Below are positions 47,126 to 56,476 of a DNA stretch of 64,000 nt, one piece after another. The position numbers were made by a program, and so were the translations under genes. The DNA lies in contig CAWCRN010000029.1 in the NCBI GenBank assembly GCA_963797835.1, forward strand, positions 82,272 to 146,271. The letters run 5' to 3'. The number at the start of each line of letters is the position of its first letter. Position 1 is the first letter of the stretch. Under the pieces are notes generated by a model. The model saw nothing but the letters and a program-made list of their open reading frames with translations, was not told where the DNA came from and did no database searches. Source of the DNA: JBDTSW01 sp963797835. Its GTDB lineage: Bacteria; Actinomycetota; Thermoleophilia; Solirubrobacterales; 70-9.

Positions 47126-48660
47126 TTAGGGCGCGGGCTCCGGCTCGGGCTGGGATCCAGGATCGGGCTCCGGGTTCGGGCTCCGGCTCCGGCTGGGGTT
47201 CGGGCTCCGGCTCCGGCTGGGGCTCGGGGGGCGGCGGGCCAGGCGGGTCGTCCGGCGGGGCCGAGGGGGGCGGAGGCGGGCGCCACGGAGGTGATGCTCC
47301 GGTGCCGCCGCCCGCGAACCCCTGCTCGTCGCGCAGCTCGCGCCACCAGGCGCGGGCCGCATCGCGATCGCGCTCGAAGAGCCGGTCGAGGCGGGCGAGC
47401 TGAGCGTCCGTCAGCCCCAGCGGGGTATCCGCGAGCACCGGCTCGGCACTCTCCGCGGGGGCGGTGACCCCCGTCGCTCGGCTCGGGCTCGGGCGCCGCG
47501 GGCGCGGCCGGGGGGTCGGGGCCCGCGGCCCGCGGCGCCTCTGCCCTCGGGGGTTCTCCCGCCAGGCCGGCGTCGGCCGCGCCGGGCGCGGGGGCGACGA
47601 TCGGGTCCGGGGAGGAGAGCGGGACTCCGGCGGAGATCGCACCGCCGGCGCCGAGCGCGGCGGCGACGACCGCCCCGGCGGCCAGCTTCGAGCCGGCGAG
47701 CCCCGCCCCGCCGGCGACGGCGGCGCCGCTCGCGATCGCGCCCGCCGCGGCCGAGCCGCCCGCGCCCGCCGCCCCGGCGCCGCCCGCTGCTCCCAGGCCG
47801 GCCCCTCCCGGGCCCGTCCCGCCGGCGAGCCCGGCGCCGCCGCCCGAGCCGCCCGAGCCGGCCAACTTCGTTGTGATCAGTCGCTTGATCAGGAGGATCG
47901 GCCCCAGTGGCGTCAGCGCCGCGAGCCCACGGGTCGTCGAGCGCAGGTGCTTGCGGTACGCCGTGCACTCGGGGCAGCGCCGGGTGTGGTGGCGCACCGG
48001 GCCGGAGGCCTTGCCGAACCCCTCCGCGGCGGCGGCGAGCTCGAAGCGCACCTCCTCGCAGGTCAGGTCGCCCGCCTGGCTCGCCTCGGCCAGCGTCACC
48101 CGCGCACGAACCAGCAGGGACTTCACCGCGGGGACGGTGGTCTCCAGCGAGGCCGCGATCTCGCCGTAGGAGAGCGCCTCGAGCTCGCGCATCAACAGGG
48201 CGCTTCGCTGTGCCTCGGGCAGGTCGCGGATGTTCGAGACGAGGTGGCGCAGGTCCTCGCGACGCTCGGCGTGCTCCTCGGTGCTCGCCCCGTTGGCGTG
48301 GGGGCGGTCATCCAGCGTCTCCCGGCACTCGGGCTGGCGCCTGCGCATGTGGTTCAGGCAGCGGTTCCGGGCGATCCGGTAGAGCCAGGGGCGGACCTCG
48401 ATCTCCCGCTCGTCGGAGAGGATCGCGGCGTGCGCGGCCGTGAAGACCTCCTGGAGCACGTCCTCGGCATCCTCCTGCGAGCGCAGCATCCCGCGGCAGA
48501 AGGCCAGGAGCCGGGGGCGGTAGCGGTCGAACAGCACCTCGAAGGCGTGCTCGTTCCCGGCGCGGAGCTGGGTGACGAGCCGCTCGTCGCGGTGGGCGCG
48601 CAGCAGAGAGCGCGGGCGGATCAAGCCGTCGCGTCCGGAGAGGGTTGTGGCGTGGGACAT
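47126..48660 (-). CDS. ECF sigma factor fused to a zinc-finger (anti-sigma-like) region and long Gly/Ala/Pro tail, frameshifted
   Basis: The first ~170 residues are an ECF sigma factor: region 2 with FDRYRPRLLAFCRGML and EDAEDVLQEVFTAAH, WLYRIARNRCLNHMRRR, and region 4 with LSYGEIAASLETTVPAVKSL. Then comes CEEVRFELAAAAEG and HTRRCPECTAYRKHLR, a zf-HC2-like Cys/His set usual in anti-sigma factors. A short hydrophobic piece, a Gly/Ala-rich stretch of ~100 residues, a helical segment (LTDAQLARLDRLFERDRDAA) and a Pro-Glu repeat tail follow. One-base shifts near 47470 and 47190 are needed. ATG 48660 is preferred over the open frame upstream. The sigma factor probably controls its own release; targets are unknown. 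Confidence 0.8.
47134..47232. repeat. GGCTCC/GGGCTCC tandem tract encoding Pro-Glu repeats
   Basis: Short imperfect repeats of GGCTCCGGCT and GGGGTTCGG give alternating PEPE/PQPE units on the minus strand at the C-terminus of the sigma-factor protein. The frame changes inside it, either by slippage or misreading. Confidence 0.7.
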
Positions 48661-48720
48661 GCCCCCCAAGTCAGGACCTCACCTGTGCCAACACACCGTA
48701 TTCGCAGAAGTTGCGGCACT

Positions 48721-48754
48721 ACGAACCGGAGGCGCCTGGGCGCCCCCGGTTCGT
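48721..48754 (-). terminator. Strong hairpin after the RTX gene
   Basis: ACGAACCGGAGGCGCC (48721-48736) pairs with GGCGCCCCCGGTTCGT (48739-48754) with a single mismatch and a 2-base centre. It lies 29 bases past the RTX stop on the minus strand and 60 bases before the sigma-factor start, so it would separate the two transcripts. Confidence 0.6.
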
Positions 48755-48782
48755 AGGTGGGTCCTGTCCTGGGGGTGGACAG

Positions 48783-49565
48783 CTAGTCGACCACCGGGTC
48801 GATCTCCTCCTCGTCGTCATCGGGGGCGGGGGCCGCGCGCGCGACCCTCTCGCAGGAGCCGTTGGGGTTCTCCTCGGTGGCGTCGGTGATCACGTCCACC
48901 TCGTCCAGCAGCGCCTTGTCGTCGCCCTCGCCGCAGGTGACCTCGTCGGCCTCGCCGTCGCGGGTGCGGATCGTGTCGTCGCCGGGCCCACCGTCGAGCC
49001 GATCGACGCCGGGCAGCGGTACATCGGCCTTGATCAGCGCCCACAGGACGTCGTCGCCCTCGTGGCCTGCGAGCCGGTCAACGCCCTGCTGGGCGAACAC
49101 CGTGTCGTTTCCGGTGCCGGCGCGAACGCCGTCGTCGCCGGGGCCGGCGCCCACGCGGTCGAACCCGTCGCCCGCGCCGATGCCGTCGTTGCCGTCGCCG
49201 CCGCGGATGGCGTCGCCGTCGTCGCCGCCGTGGACCTTGTCGTCGCCGGGGCCGGCGGCGAAGTAATCGTGGCCGCCGCTGCCTCCGAGCTTGTCGTTGC
49301 CCTCCTCGCCCTTGACGACGTCATGGCCGACGCCCGCGCCAACGCGGTCGTCGCCCTCGCCGGCACGGATGCCGTCGTTGCCGGCCAGGGCGCGCACGCT
49401 GTCGTTCCCGGCCTTGGCCAGGATCCGGTCGTTGTCGCGCGAGCCGATGATCGTGTCATCGCCGTCGGTGCCGATGATCGTCAGTGCCGCGGCGCTCGAG
49501 GCGACTGCCAGCGACATGACGATCGTCGCCGCGCTGACGCCCCTCCTCAGTCCCTTTGCCTTCAT
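48783..49565 (-). CDS. Secreted RTX/hemolysin-type calcium-binding repeat protein
   Basis: A 260-residue protein with a signal peptide (residues about 1-28, ending SSAAALT) and roughly a dozen nonapeptide repeats of the type GGxGxDxhx, for example GTDGDDTIIGSRDNDRILA and GGDGNDGIGAGDGFDRVGAG. These bind Ca2+ in a parallel beta-roll outside the cell. A Cys pair (CGEGDD and GSCERV) and an acidic end (PDDDEEEIDPVVD) close it. No catalytic domain is present. ATG 49565 is chosen; the frame is open a little further upstream. Confidence 0.88.
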   Translation of the reverse strand: MKAKGLRRGVSAATIVMSLAVASSAAALTIIGTDGDDTIIGSRDNDRILAKAGNDSVRALAGNDGIRAGEGDDRVGAGVGHDVVKGEEGNDKLGGSGGHDYFAAGPGDDKVHGGDDGDAIRGGDGNDGIGAGDGFDRVGAGPGDDGVRAGTGNDTVFAQQGVDRLAGHEGDDVLWALIKADVPLPGVDRLDGGPGDDTIRTRDGEADEVTCGEGDDKALLDEVDVITDATEENPNGSCERVARAAPAPDDDEEEIDPVVD

Positions 49566-49616
49566 CCCAACCTCCGGTTGCTTGGTGGATTGCGTTCCGG
49601 AGAACACGTCCCACCG

Positions 49617-49630
49617 CCGCAAAGTTGCGG
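49617..49630 (-). terminator. Small hairpin between aldehyde dehydrogenase and RTX genes
   Basis: CCGCAA-AG-TTGCGG is a perfect 6-base stem 20 bases past the aldehyde dehydrogenase stop on the minus strand. It is short and lacks a T-run, so termination is only possible. Confidence 0.3.
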
Positions 49631-49649
49631 TCAGGAGCGAGCCGGCGTC

Positions 49650-51135
49650 CTAGAGCTGGGTCCAGACCGTCTTCGTCTCGAGGTAGGCGTCGAGGTTGGC
49701 GTGACCCCTTCTCGCGCCCGATCCCCGACGCCTTGTAGCCGCCGAACGGGGCGGCCGGGTCGCCGCCGCCCCAGTTGTTGATGTAAACGACGCCCGCCTG
49801 GAGCATCCCGGCCAGCTTGTGGGCGTTCGAGATGTCGCGCGTCCACAGGCCGGCCGCCAGCCCGTACTCGGTGTCGTTGGCCCGCGCCGCGACCTCCTCG
49901 AGGCTGTCGAAGGGCATGGCCGCCAGAACCGGGCCGAAGATCTCCTCGCGGGCGATCCTCATCTCGTCGGAGACGCCGGTGAAGAGGGTGGGCTCGACGA
50001 ACCAGCCGCCTCCGTCCCCGTTCGGGGAGCCGCCGGCCGCCACCTCGGCGCCGTCGGCGATGCCGGAGTCGATGTAGCCGGTGACGCGGTCGTACTGCTC
50101 CTCGGAGACGAGCGGGCCGAACTGGGACGCGGGGTCGAGGCCGGGGCCGACGGTCGCCTCGCGGGCGAACTCGGAGAGGCCGGATACCACCTCGTCGAAC
50201 AGGTCGCGGTGGACGAACAGCCGGGAGCCGGCGTTGCAGGCCTGGCCGGAGTTGAAGTAGATGCCCTGGAAGGACCCCTGGATCGCCTGCTCGAGGTCGG
50301 CGTCGGGCAGGATGATGTTCGGGCTCTTCCCGCCCAGCTCGAGCGTGACCCGCTTGAGCGCCTGTCCGCACTTGGCGCCGATCTCGCGCCCGACGGCGGT
50401 CGAGCCGGTGAAGGCGACCTTCTGCACGCCGGGACTGTCGACCAGCGCCGCGCCCGTCCCCCCATCGCCGGTGAGGACGTTGACGGACCCCTCCGGGAGC
50501 CCCGCCTCCAGCGCCAGCTCCCCGAGGCGCAGCGCGGTGAGCGGCGTCTGCTCGGCGGGCTTCAGCACGACGGCGCAGCCGGCGGCGAGCGCAGGCGCGA
50601 TCTTCCACACGGCCATCAGGAGCGGGAAGTTCCAGGGCACGATCTGCGCGCACACGCCGACCGGCTCGCGCAGCGTGTAACAGAGCACGTCGCGCGCGGA
50701 CACCGGGATCGTCTCGCCCTCGATCTTCGTCGGCCAGCCCGCGTAGTAGCGCAGGTGGTTCACGGCGGCGGCGACGTCGCCGCCCGCCATCTTCACCGGC
50801 TTGCCGTTGTCGAGCGACTCGATCTCTGCCAGCTGCTCGCCGTTCGCCTTGATCAGCTCGGCGAGCGTGTTCATCAGCGCCGAGCGCTTCGCCGGGTTCA
50901 GCTTCCGAAGGGGCCCGTCGAGGGCGCCGCGGGCGGCGGCGACCGCCCGCTCGACGTCCTCCGGGCCCGCGTGCGCCACCTCGCAGATGGTGTTGCCGGT
51001 GGCGGGGTCGAGCGTCTCGAAGGTGCGGCCGTCGGCGGCCGGCACCCGCTCACCGCCGATCAGGAGCGGCTGGGGGCTTCGCCGGATGAAGTCGAGGGTC
51101 GGCTCGGAGAGCGCGTCGAGGAGGGTCTCGGCCAC
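49650..51135 (-). CDS. NAD(P)+-dependent aldehyde dehydrogenase, frameshifted at the end
   Basis: A protein of about 494 residues oxidising an aldehyde to its acid. VPWNFPLLMAVWKIAPALAA carries the catalytic Asn (N169), KRVTLELGGKSPN the general-base Glu (E266) and FNSGQACNAGSR the nucleophile Cys300. IFGPVLAAMPFD and GGYKASGIGREKG are the C-terminal signatures. After GREKG the frame must shift at a G run near 49706 to give HANLDAYLETKTVWTQL and the stop at 49650. This resembles broad-specificity betaine/aliphatic ALDHs; the substrate is not determined. Confidence 0.93.
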
Positions 51136-51153
51136 CCCGGGAGCGTACCCGGG

Positions 51154-51866
51154 CTACCCGCCCACGGGAGCCTCGGCGGGCACATCCGGGCACTCGACGG
51201 TCTCGGGCAGCTCGGCGCTGTCGCTGAGGGCGGACGTCGCCTCGGCGGACAGCCCGGTGACCTGGCCGCCGTTGCCGTCGCCCGGTGCGACCGGGTCCTC
51301 CGGTGCGGGCGGCTCCGGGGGTGCGGGCGGCACGGCGGGCTCGTCCTCGCAGCTCGGCTCCTCGGGCTCGGGCGCCGGGTCGGGGCCGGGAACGGGGACC
51401 TCGCTCGCGTCCCCGGGCTCGAGATCCCGGCCGGCGGGGCCAGGGGCATCGGCGCCGGGGCCAGGGGGTCCGGGGGCATTCGAGCCCGTGGCCGACGACT
51501 CACGGGCCACCACCTTCGCGCTCTCCGATCCCGGCGGGGTGCCATAGGCGGAGACGGTGACGGTGTAGGTGCCGTTGCCCACGTAGGGGACCCAGAAGCT
51601 CGATCCGCCGGCTCCGACGTCGCCGAAGTCCACCACGGACCCGTCGGCGCGCGTCACGCTGGCCGTGTAGCGGTCCGCCCCCTCGACCTGGTTCCAGGTG
51701 GCGTCGATCTTGCAGACGATCGTGTCGGCGGCGGTCCCGCAGGTGTCGAGCGAGGCCGAGACCGAGAGGCTGGTCTCGCCCGGCGGGTCCCCTGGCCGGT
51801 CAGCGCCAGCGCCGGGAGCGGGATGGCGAGGGCCAGGGCGGCGTAGATGATCGCCCGGCGGCGCAT
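51154..51866 (-). CDS. Secreted fibronectin-III-like protein with Pro-rich tail, frameshifted
   Basis: About 237 residues: signal peptide (AIIYAALALAIPLPALALTG), then after a lost C near 51792 a single beta-sandwich (PGETSLSVSASLDTCG, IVCKIDATWNQVEGADRYTA, YVGNGTYTVTVSAYG) resembling an Fn3 domain with a Cys pair. A Pro/Glu/Gly-rich C-terminal ~100 residues follow. ATG 51866 overlaps the stop of the upstream gene on the same strand, so the two are translated together. Cell-envelope role likely; nothing more specific. Confidence 0.68.
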
Positions 51867-52943
51867 CAGCTACCGCCTCCCTCGTCGGCCTTGGCGCCTG
51901 CGGGCACGAACGAGCCGTGGATCAGCTTGGCGCCCGTCGACGCCCGCGTCACCGGCGTCGGGCTGCACCGTCGTCGCCAGGTAGTAGAGGTAGGGGCCGG
52001 ATGCGCGAAGGGTCACCTCGTAGGCCGGGGAGCCCGCGGGTGCGTCCGCGGCGAGGCGCACCACCGTGGCCTCGGGGGTCGGCGCGGCGACGCGCTCGAC
52101 CACCCGGGCGCTCCCGGCCAGGGCCTCGAGCTGGTCCATCGAGCGGGCCTCGAAGGCGGCGAAGTCCAGGTTGGGGTCCTGCTCGACCCAGAGGGTCGCG
52201 TCGGCGTCGCCCTCGGCGGACGCGGCGGCGAAGGTCGCTCCACCGGCGGGGTCGGTCCGCTCCCACCCGGCGGGAAGGGCCAGGGAGAAGCTCGACTCAC
52301 GGATGAAGCTCGCCTCGTCGGAGGCGCCGCCGCCCGCGCCACCGGCCTGCCCGCCGCCCTGTTCGACGGCGCGCTCGGAACCGGCCTGGACGGCGTCGGC
52401 GAACGGGGTCTTGGACTCGTCGGATCCGCCCTGGATCAACAGCAGCGCGCCGATCACGGCTGCCGCGGCCAGCGGGATCGAGGCCAGGCGCCAGGTGCGG
52501 CTGTCCGGGTTGTGCAGCCAGTGGGGGAGCGAGGGGCGCCAGCTCGGCAGCGAGAGCGCCGGAAGCGCGGGTCGGGGAAGGCTGAGACGCGGGCGTCGCG
52601 GCGGCGCTGCCGGTTCGGGTGCGACCGGCGCGAGCCAGCTACCCGGGCGAGCCCTGGCGGCATCCGGCTCCGGCGCTGCGAGCTCGACCTCGCGGACGTT
52701 CGGCGCCTCGAAGGCCTCGCCGCAGCTTCCGCAGACCACGTGCCTGACCGCGGCGGCGGACAGGTGCGCAGGGAGACGCACCTTCGTCTCCTGTCCGCAG
52801 GCATGGTGCTCGACCGCGACAACGCGAACGAGGGCCCCTTGGGGGGGCTCTGGAAAGCCGCCGTTCGGATGGCCGCCGCGTCGGTCCCGTTCGAGCGTCG
52901 CGGCTCCCGCGGCAGCGCTGTATTGCGAGCTATCGCGCTCCAC
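51866..52943 (-). CDS. Zinc-ribbon, single-pass membrane protein with extracytoplasmic domain, frameshifted end
   Basis: About 358 residues. A cytoplasmic zinc ribbon (HACGQETKV and VVCGSCGEAFEAP) is followed by a Pro/Leu-rich linker, one membrane helix (LASIPLAAAAVIGALLLI, about 155-172) and a folded outer domain (ESSFSLALPAGWERTDPAGG, LWVEQDPNLDFAAFEARSMD) that resembles PsbP/LpqN-like ligand-binding folds. A shift near 51950 gives ASTGAKLIHGSFVPAGAKAD and a stop overlapping the next ATG. GTG 52943 is the start. No recognised family name. Confidence 0.65.
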
Positions 52944-53322
52944 GTAAACCCCATCGGAGCCTTCGGCGCCTGCCTTGAGCGTGGAGGACTCCTGTCACGC
53001 ACCGCAAGCACGGTCCCGGCGGGCGCGTCACACACCACTGCACGCCTGGCTGCGACAATCCACGCATGGCCCTGGGGGCGCGGCAGGAGTAGCGCGCCAG
53101 GCCAGGACTCGGGCGTGGCCCGTCGTCGGCGGACCGGGCATGAGCTGGGTAGGGGGCTGACCCTGCGCGGGACCGGTGGTGCATGGTCCGGATTTGACCC
53201 CTCTATACGAGGTCTGATCCCGCACACCTTTCGCCGGCAAGCCCGCACGCCCCCTCGCCGGCCCCAACCCGGCCCCGCAGAGACGACCACGCCCGAGCCC
53301 CTACCGCGACTACTCTTCGCCC
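52944..53322. repeat. Gene-free gap with inverted repeat arms
   Basis: This 379-base gap between divergent genes contains no convincing gene. It holds an inverted pair, 53105-53157 (CTCGGGCGTGGCCCGTCGTC) and 53251-53301 (GACGACCACGCCCGAGCCCC), related to the arms at 38488-38529 and 38661-38710. A degenerate GACCCCTCTATACGAGGTC palindrome lies at about 53197. Promoters for both flanking genes should lie here, but I cannot point to -10/-35 boxes. Confidence 0.55.
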
Positions 53323-54993
53323 ATGGCGACCACGGAGGAGAGCCCTCGCGGCACGCAGGCCGCGACCGGGCCGCAGCACGGCGGGCGTCTTGCCGCCCGC
53401 GCGCTCAAGGCGCGTGGGGTGAGCCACCTGTTCACCCTCTCGGGCGGCCATTTGTTCTCGCTGTACGACGGCTGCAAGGAGGAGGGCATCGCGATCGTCG
53501 ACGTGCGCCACGAGCAGTCGGCGGCGTTCGCGGCCGAGGGCTGGGCCAAGGCCACGCGCGAGGCGGGCGTGTGCGCGCTCACGGCCGGCCCGGGCGTGAC
53601 GAACGGGATGAGCGCGATAGCCGCGGCCAGGTTCAACCGCAGCCCGCTGGTGACGCTCGGGGGGCGCGCGGCCGAGGGTAGGTGGGGGACGGGCTCGCTC
53701 CAGGAGATCGACCACCTGCCCTTCGTCTCACCGCTGGTGAAGTCGGCGGAGACCGTGAAGGAGACCGCCGCCATCCCGGAGGCCACCTGCGCGGCGATCG
53801 ACGCCGCGCTCGCCCAGCCCACCGGGCCCACCTTCCTCGACTATCCCCTCGACGTCGTCTTCATGGAGGCCGAGGCACAGCCGCCGCCCGCTCCCAACAT
53901 CGCGTCCGGGGAGTCGGCCGAGGGCGCCGACCGGGCCGCCGAGCTCCTGGCCGGGGCTGAGCGTCCCGCGATCATGGCCGGCACTGGCCTCTACTGGGCC
54001 CACGGCGAGGACGAGCTTCGTGCGACCTGTGAGGCGCTGGGAGCGCCCACGTTCCTCAACGGGATGGGACGGGGCTGCCTGCCGGCCGATCACGACCTCT
54101 GCTTCTCACGCGCGCGCGGCAAGGGCCTCAAGGAGGCCGACGTGGTGCTGGTCGTGGGCGTGCCGCTCGACTTCCGTCTCGGGTTCGGCGGCTCGATTGG
54201 CGAGGACGCGAAGCTCATCTGGCTCGACTCCGCGCCCAACTCCTTGACGGCTAACCGCGCCCCGGACATCGAGCTGGTGGGGGCGATCACGCCCACCCTG
54301 GCGGCCATCCGCGAGGTCGCGACGTCCGCCGGGGCCGACCCGGCCCGCACGCGCTCGTGGGTCCAGGCGGTGGCCGCGGTCGAGGACGAAAAGCGCGAGG
54401 CGGAGCGCGACGAGCTCACCGACGACCGCGCCCCGCTTCACCCGATGCGCGTGTACGGCGAGCTCAACCAGGTGCTCGACCGCGACGCGATCGTGATCGG
54501 CGACGGCGGCGACTTCGTCTCCTACGCCGGTCGCGTGATCGAGACCCACGAGCCGGGATGCTGGATGGACCCCGGCCCGTTCGGTTGCCTGGGCGCCGGC
54601 CCGGGCCAGGCGATCGCCGCGTCGCTGGCGCGGCCCGGGCGCCAGGTCTGCCTGCTCCTGGGCGATGGCGCCTTCGGCTTCGCCGGCATGGAGTTCGACA
54701 CGATGGCCCGCCACGGGCTGCCGGTGGTGGGCGTGGTCGGCAACAACGGGATCTGGGCGCTCGAGCACCACCCGATGAAGTTCCTCTACGGGTACTCGGT
54801 GGCCGCCGAGCTGCGCCAGGGCACCCGCTACGACCTGATCGCCGAAGCGCTGGGCTGCCACTCCGAGCTGGTGGGCGAGCCCGCCGGGCTGCGTCCCGCG
54901 CTCGAGCGCGCGTTCGCCTCCGGCCGCCCGGCGCTGGTGAACGTCCTCACCGATCCCGAGGTCGTCTACCCGCGGAAGGCCGTCCTCGCCTGA
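53323..54993 (+). CDS. Thiamine-diphosphate-dependent enzyme, acetolactate synthase-like
   Basis: A 556-residue three-domain TPP enzyme. The N-terminal PYR domain has VSHLFTLSGGHLFSLYDG and the catalytic Glu in DVRHEQSAAFAAEGWAK (E64). The PP domain has LLLGDGAFGFAGMEFDTMAR (about 443-462, the GDGx25NN motif) and VVGVVGNNGIWALE. The absence of the usual regulatory subunit gene (ilvN) and the HEQ/GGH pattern also fit oxalyl-CoA or 2-hydroxyacyl-CoA lyase-like enzymes, so the substrate is open. ATG 53323. The stop overlaps the GH13 gene. Confidence 0.82.
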   Translation: MATTEESPRGTQAATGPQHGGRLAARALKARGVSHLFTLSGGHLFSLYDGCKEEGIAIVDVRHEQSAAFAAEGWAKATREAGVCALTAGPGVTNGMSAIAAARFNRSPLVTLGGRAAEGRWGTGSLQEIDHLPFVSPLVKSAETVKETAAIPEATCAAIDAALAQPTGPTFLDYPLDVVFMEAEAQPPPAPNIASGESAEGADRAAELLAGAERPAIMAGTGLYWAHGEDELRATCEALGAPTFLNGMGRGCLPADHDLCFSRARGKGLKEADVVLVVGVPLDFRLGFGGSIGEDAKLIWLDSAPNSLTANRAPDIELVGAITPTLAAIREVATSAGADPARTRSWVQAVAAVEDEKREAERDELTDDRAPLHPMRVYGELNQVLDRDAIVIGDGGDFVSYAGRVIETHEPGCWMDPGPFGCLGAGPGQAIAASLARPGRQVCLLLGDGAFGFAGMEFDTMARHGLPVVGVVGNNGIWALEHHPMKFLYGYSVAAELRQGTRYDLIAEALGCHSELVGEPAGLRPALERAFASGRPALVNVLTDPEVVYPRKAVLA

Positions 54994-56449
54994 GCCGGCC
55001 GCCAGCGGCCCCCCCGGAGACTGGTGGCGCGACGCGGTCGTCTACCAGATCTACCCGCGCTCCTTCAAGGATTCGGACGGCGACGGGGTGGGTGACCTGC
55101 GCGGGATCACCTCCCGGCTCGGGCACCTGGAGCGGCTCGGGGTCGACGCCCTCTGGCTCTCGCCCTTCTACCCATCGCCCGGCGCCGACTGCGGGTACGA
55201 CATCTCCGACTTCACCGGCGTCGATGAGGCGCTGGGGACGCTGGACGACGTCGATGAGCTGATCGCCCAGGCGCACCGCCTGGGCCTGCGGGTGCTGTTC
55301 GACCTCGTGCCCAGCCACACCTCGATCGAGCATCCCTGGTTTCGCGAGCACCCCGAGCGGTACGTCTGGGCCGACGGCGGGCCGCCCAACAACTGGGTGG
55401 CGGCCTTCGGCGGGCCCGCCTGGTCGCGCGACGAGCGCAGCGGGCGCTGGTACCTGCACTCCCACTATCCCGAGCAGCCCGACCTCGACTGGAGCCGCGC
55501 CGACGTGCGGCAGGCGTTCGGCGAGGTGATCCGCTTCTGGCGCGCCCGCGGCGTGGACGGGTTCCGGGTCGACGCCGTCCAGGGGCTCGCGAAGGACCCG
55601 GAGCTCCGCGACGACCCGCCGGCGACGGAGCCCTTCCCGCTGCCACTTGACGACGAGCACGCTCGGCTCGAGCACGCCCACTCGCGCGACGGCCCCGGGA
55701 TGGAGGAGGCGCTGGGCGCCATCCGCGAGGCCGCCGGCGACTGCTTCCTGGTCGGCGAGGTCTACCTGCCGACCGAACGCCTCGGCGGCTACCTCCGGCA
55801 TCTCGACCTCGTCTTCGCCTTCGAGTTCCTGCACGCCCCGCGCGACGCCGGGCGGATCGCCGAGGTCATCCGCGCCTCCGAAGCGCTCCCAGGCCTCGCG
55901 TGGGCCCTCTCCAACCACGACTTCCCCCGCCTCATCGGTCGCTTCGGGCCCGACCACGCGCGGGCGGCTGCACTGCTGCTGCTCACCCTCCCCGGCGCCG
56001 CCTTCGTCTACCAGGGCGACGAGATCGGGATGGGGGACGGGCCCGGAGCCTCGCCGCCGCTCGACCGCGCCGGGCGCGACCCGTACCGGCATCCCATGCA
56101 GTGGGACGGGACGCCTTCCGGCGGCTTCACCGACGGCACGCCCTGGCTTCCCGCAACCGACCCAGACGTTCGCAACGTCGCCGCCCAGGAGGGGGCGGAG
56201 GGCTCGATGCTCGAGCTGTACCGCGCGCTGATCGCGCTGCGGCGCGAGCTCGGCCCGGGCATCTCGGGGATCGAGGCCGCAGGGGACGTGTTGCGCTACC
56301 GCCGGGGCGGGCACCTGGTGGCGCTCAACCTGGGAGACCGGGAGGTGGCCTTCGAGGCCCCGGGCGAGCTGGTCCTCTCGACCCGGGCCGACCACGCCCC
56401 GGGAACCCTGGCGGCGGGGGAGGGGATGCTCGTCCACCTGAAGGTTTGA
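54990..56449 (+). CDS. GH13 alpha-glucosidase / oligo-1,6-glucosidase-like, frameshifted at the start
   Basis: About 486 residues. DWWRDAVVYQIYPRSF is the usual N-terminus, followed by GH13 regions: FDLVPSHTS (I), GFRVDAVQGL (II, nucleophile Asp), FLVGEVYLP (III, acid Glu) and LSNHDFPR (IV). It hydrolyses or transfers alpha-glucosyl units of maltose, isomaltose, sucrose or trehalose. The start is hidden: a C run at 55009-55015 appears one C short, and CTG 54990, overlapping the TPP-enzyme stop, would then open the frame. It precedes a sugar ABC importer, suggesting cytoplasmic breakdown of the imported sugar. Confidence 0.88.
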
Positions 56450-56476
56450 GCGTCGTGCCAATGGATACACGGCCAG

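Noticed and set aside
47134..47232. Short tandem repeats considered as a CRISPR or a VNTR locus
   Set aside because: Units are 6-12 bases with no spacers and they encode Pro-Glu repeats in frame; not CRISPR. Strain variation cannot be judged here.
48645..49781. Long plus-strand open frame full of Val/Ala/Asp opposite the RTX gene
   Set aside because: It is the antisense shadow of GGxGxDxx repeats; the minus-strand frame has a signal peptide and canonical RTX units.
49819..51846. Plus-strand open frame across the aldehyde dehydrogenase
   Set aside because: The dehydrogenase on the minus strand has all catalytic residues; the plus frame is a shadow.
53323..54993. TPP enzyme considered as IlvB of branched-chain amino-acid synthesis
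   Set aside because: No ilvN, ilvC or leu genes are near and it is coupled to a sugar importer; substrate left open.
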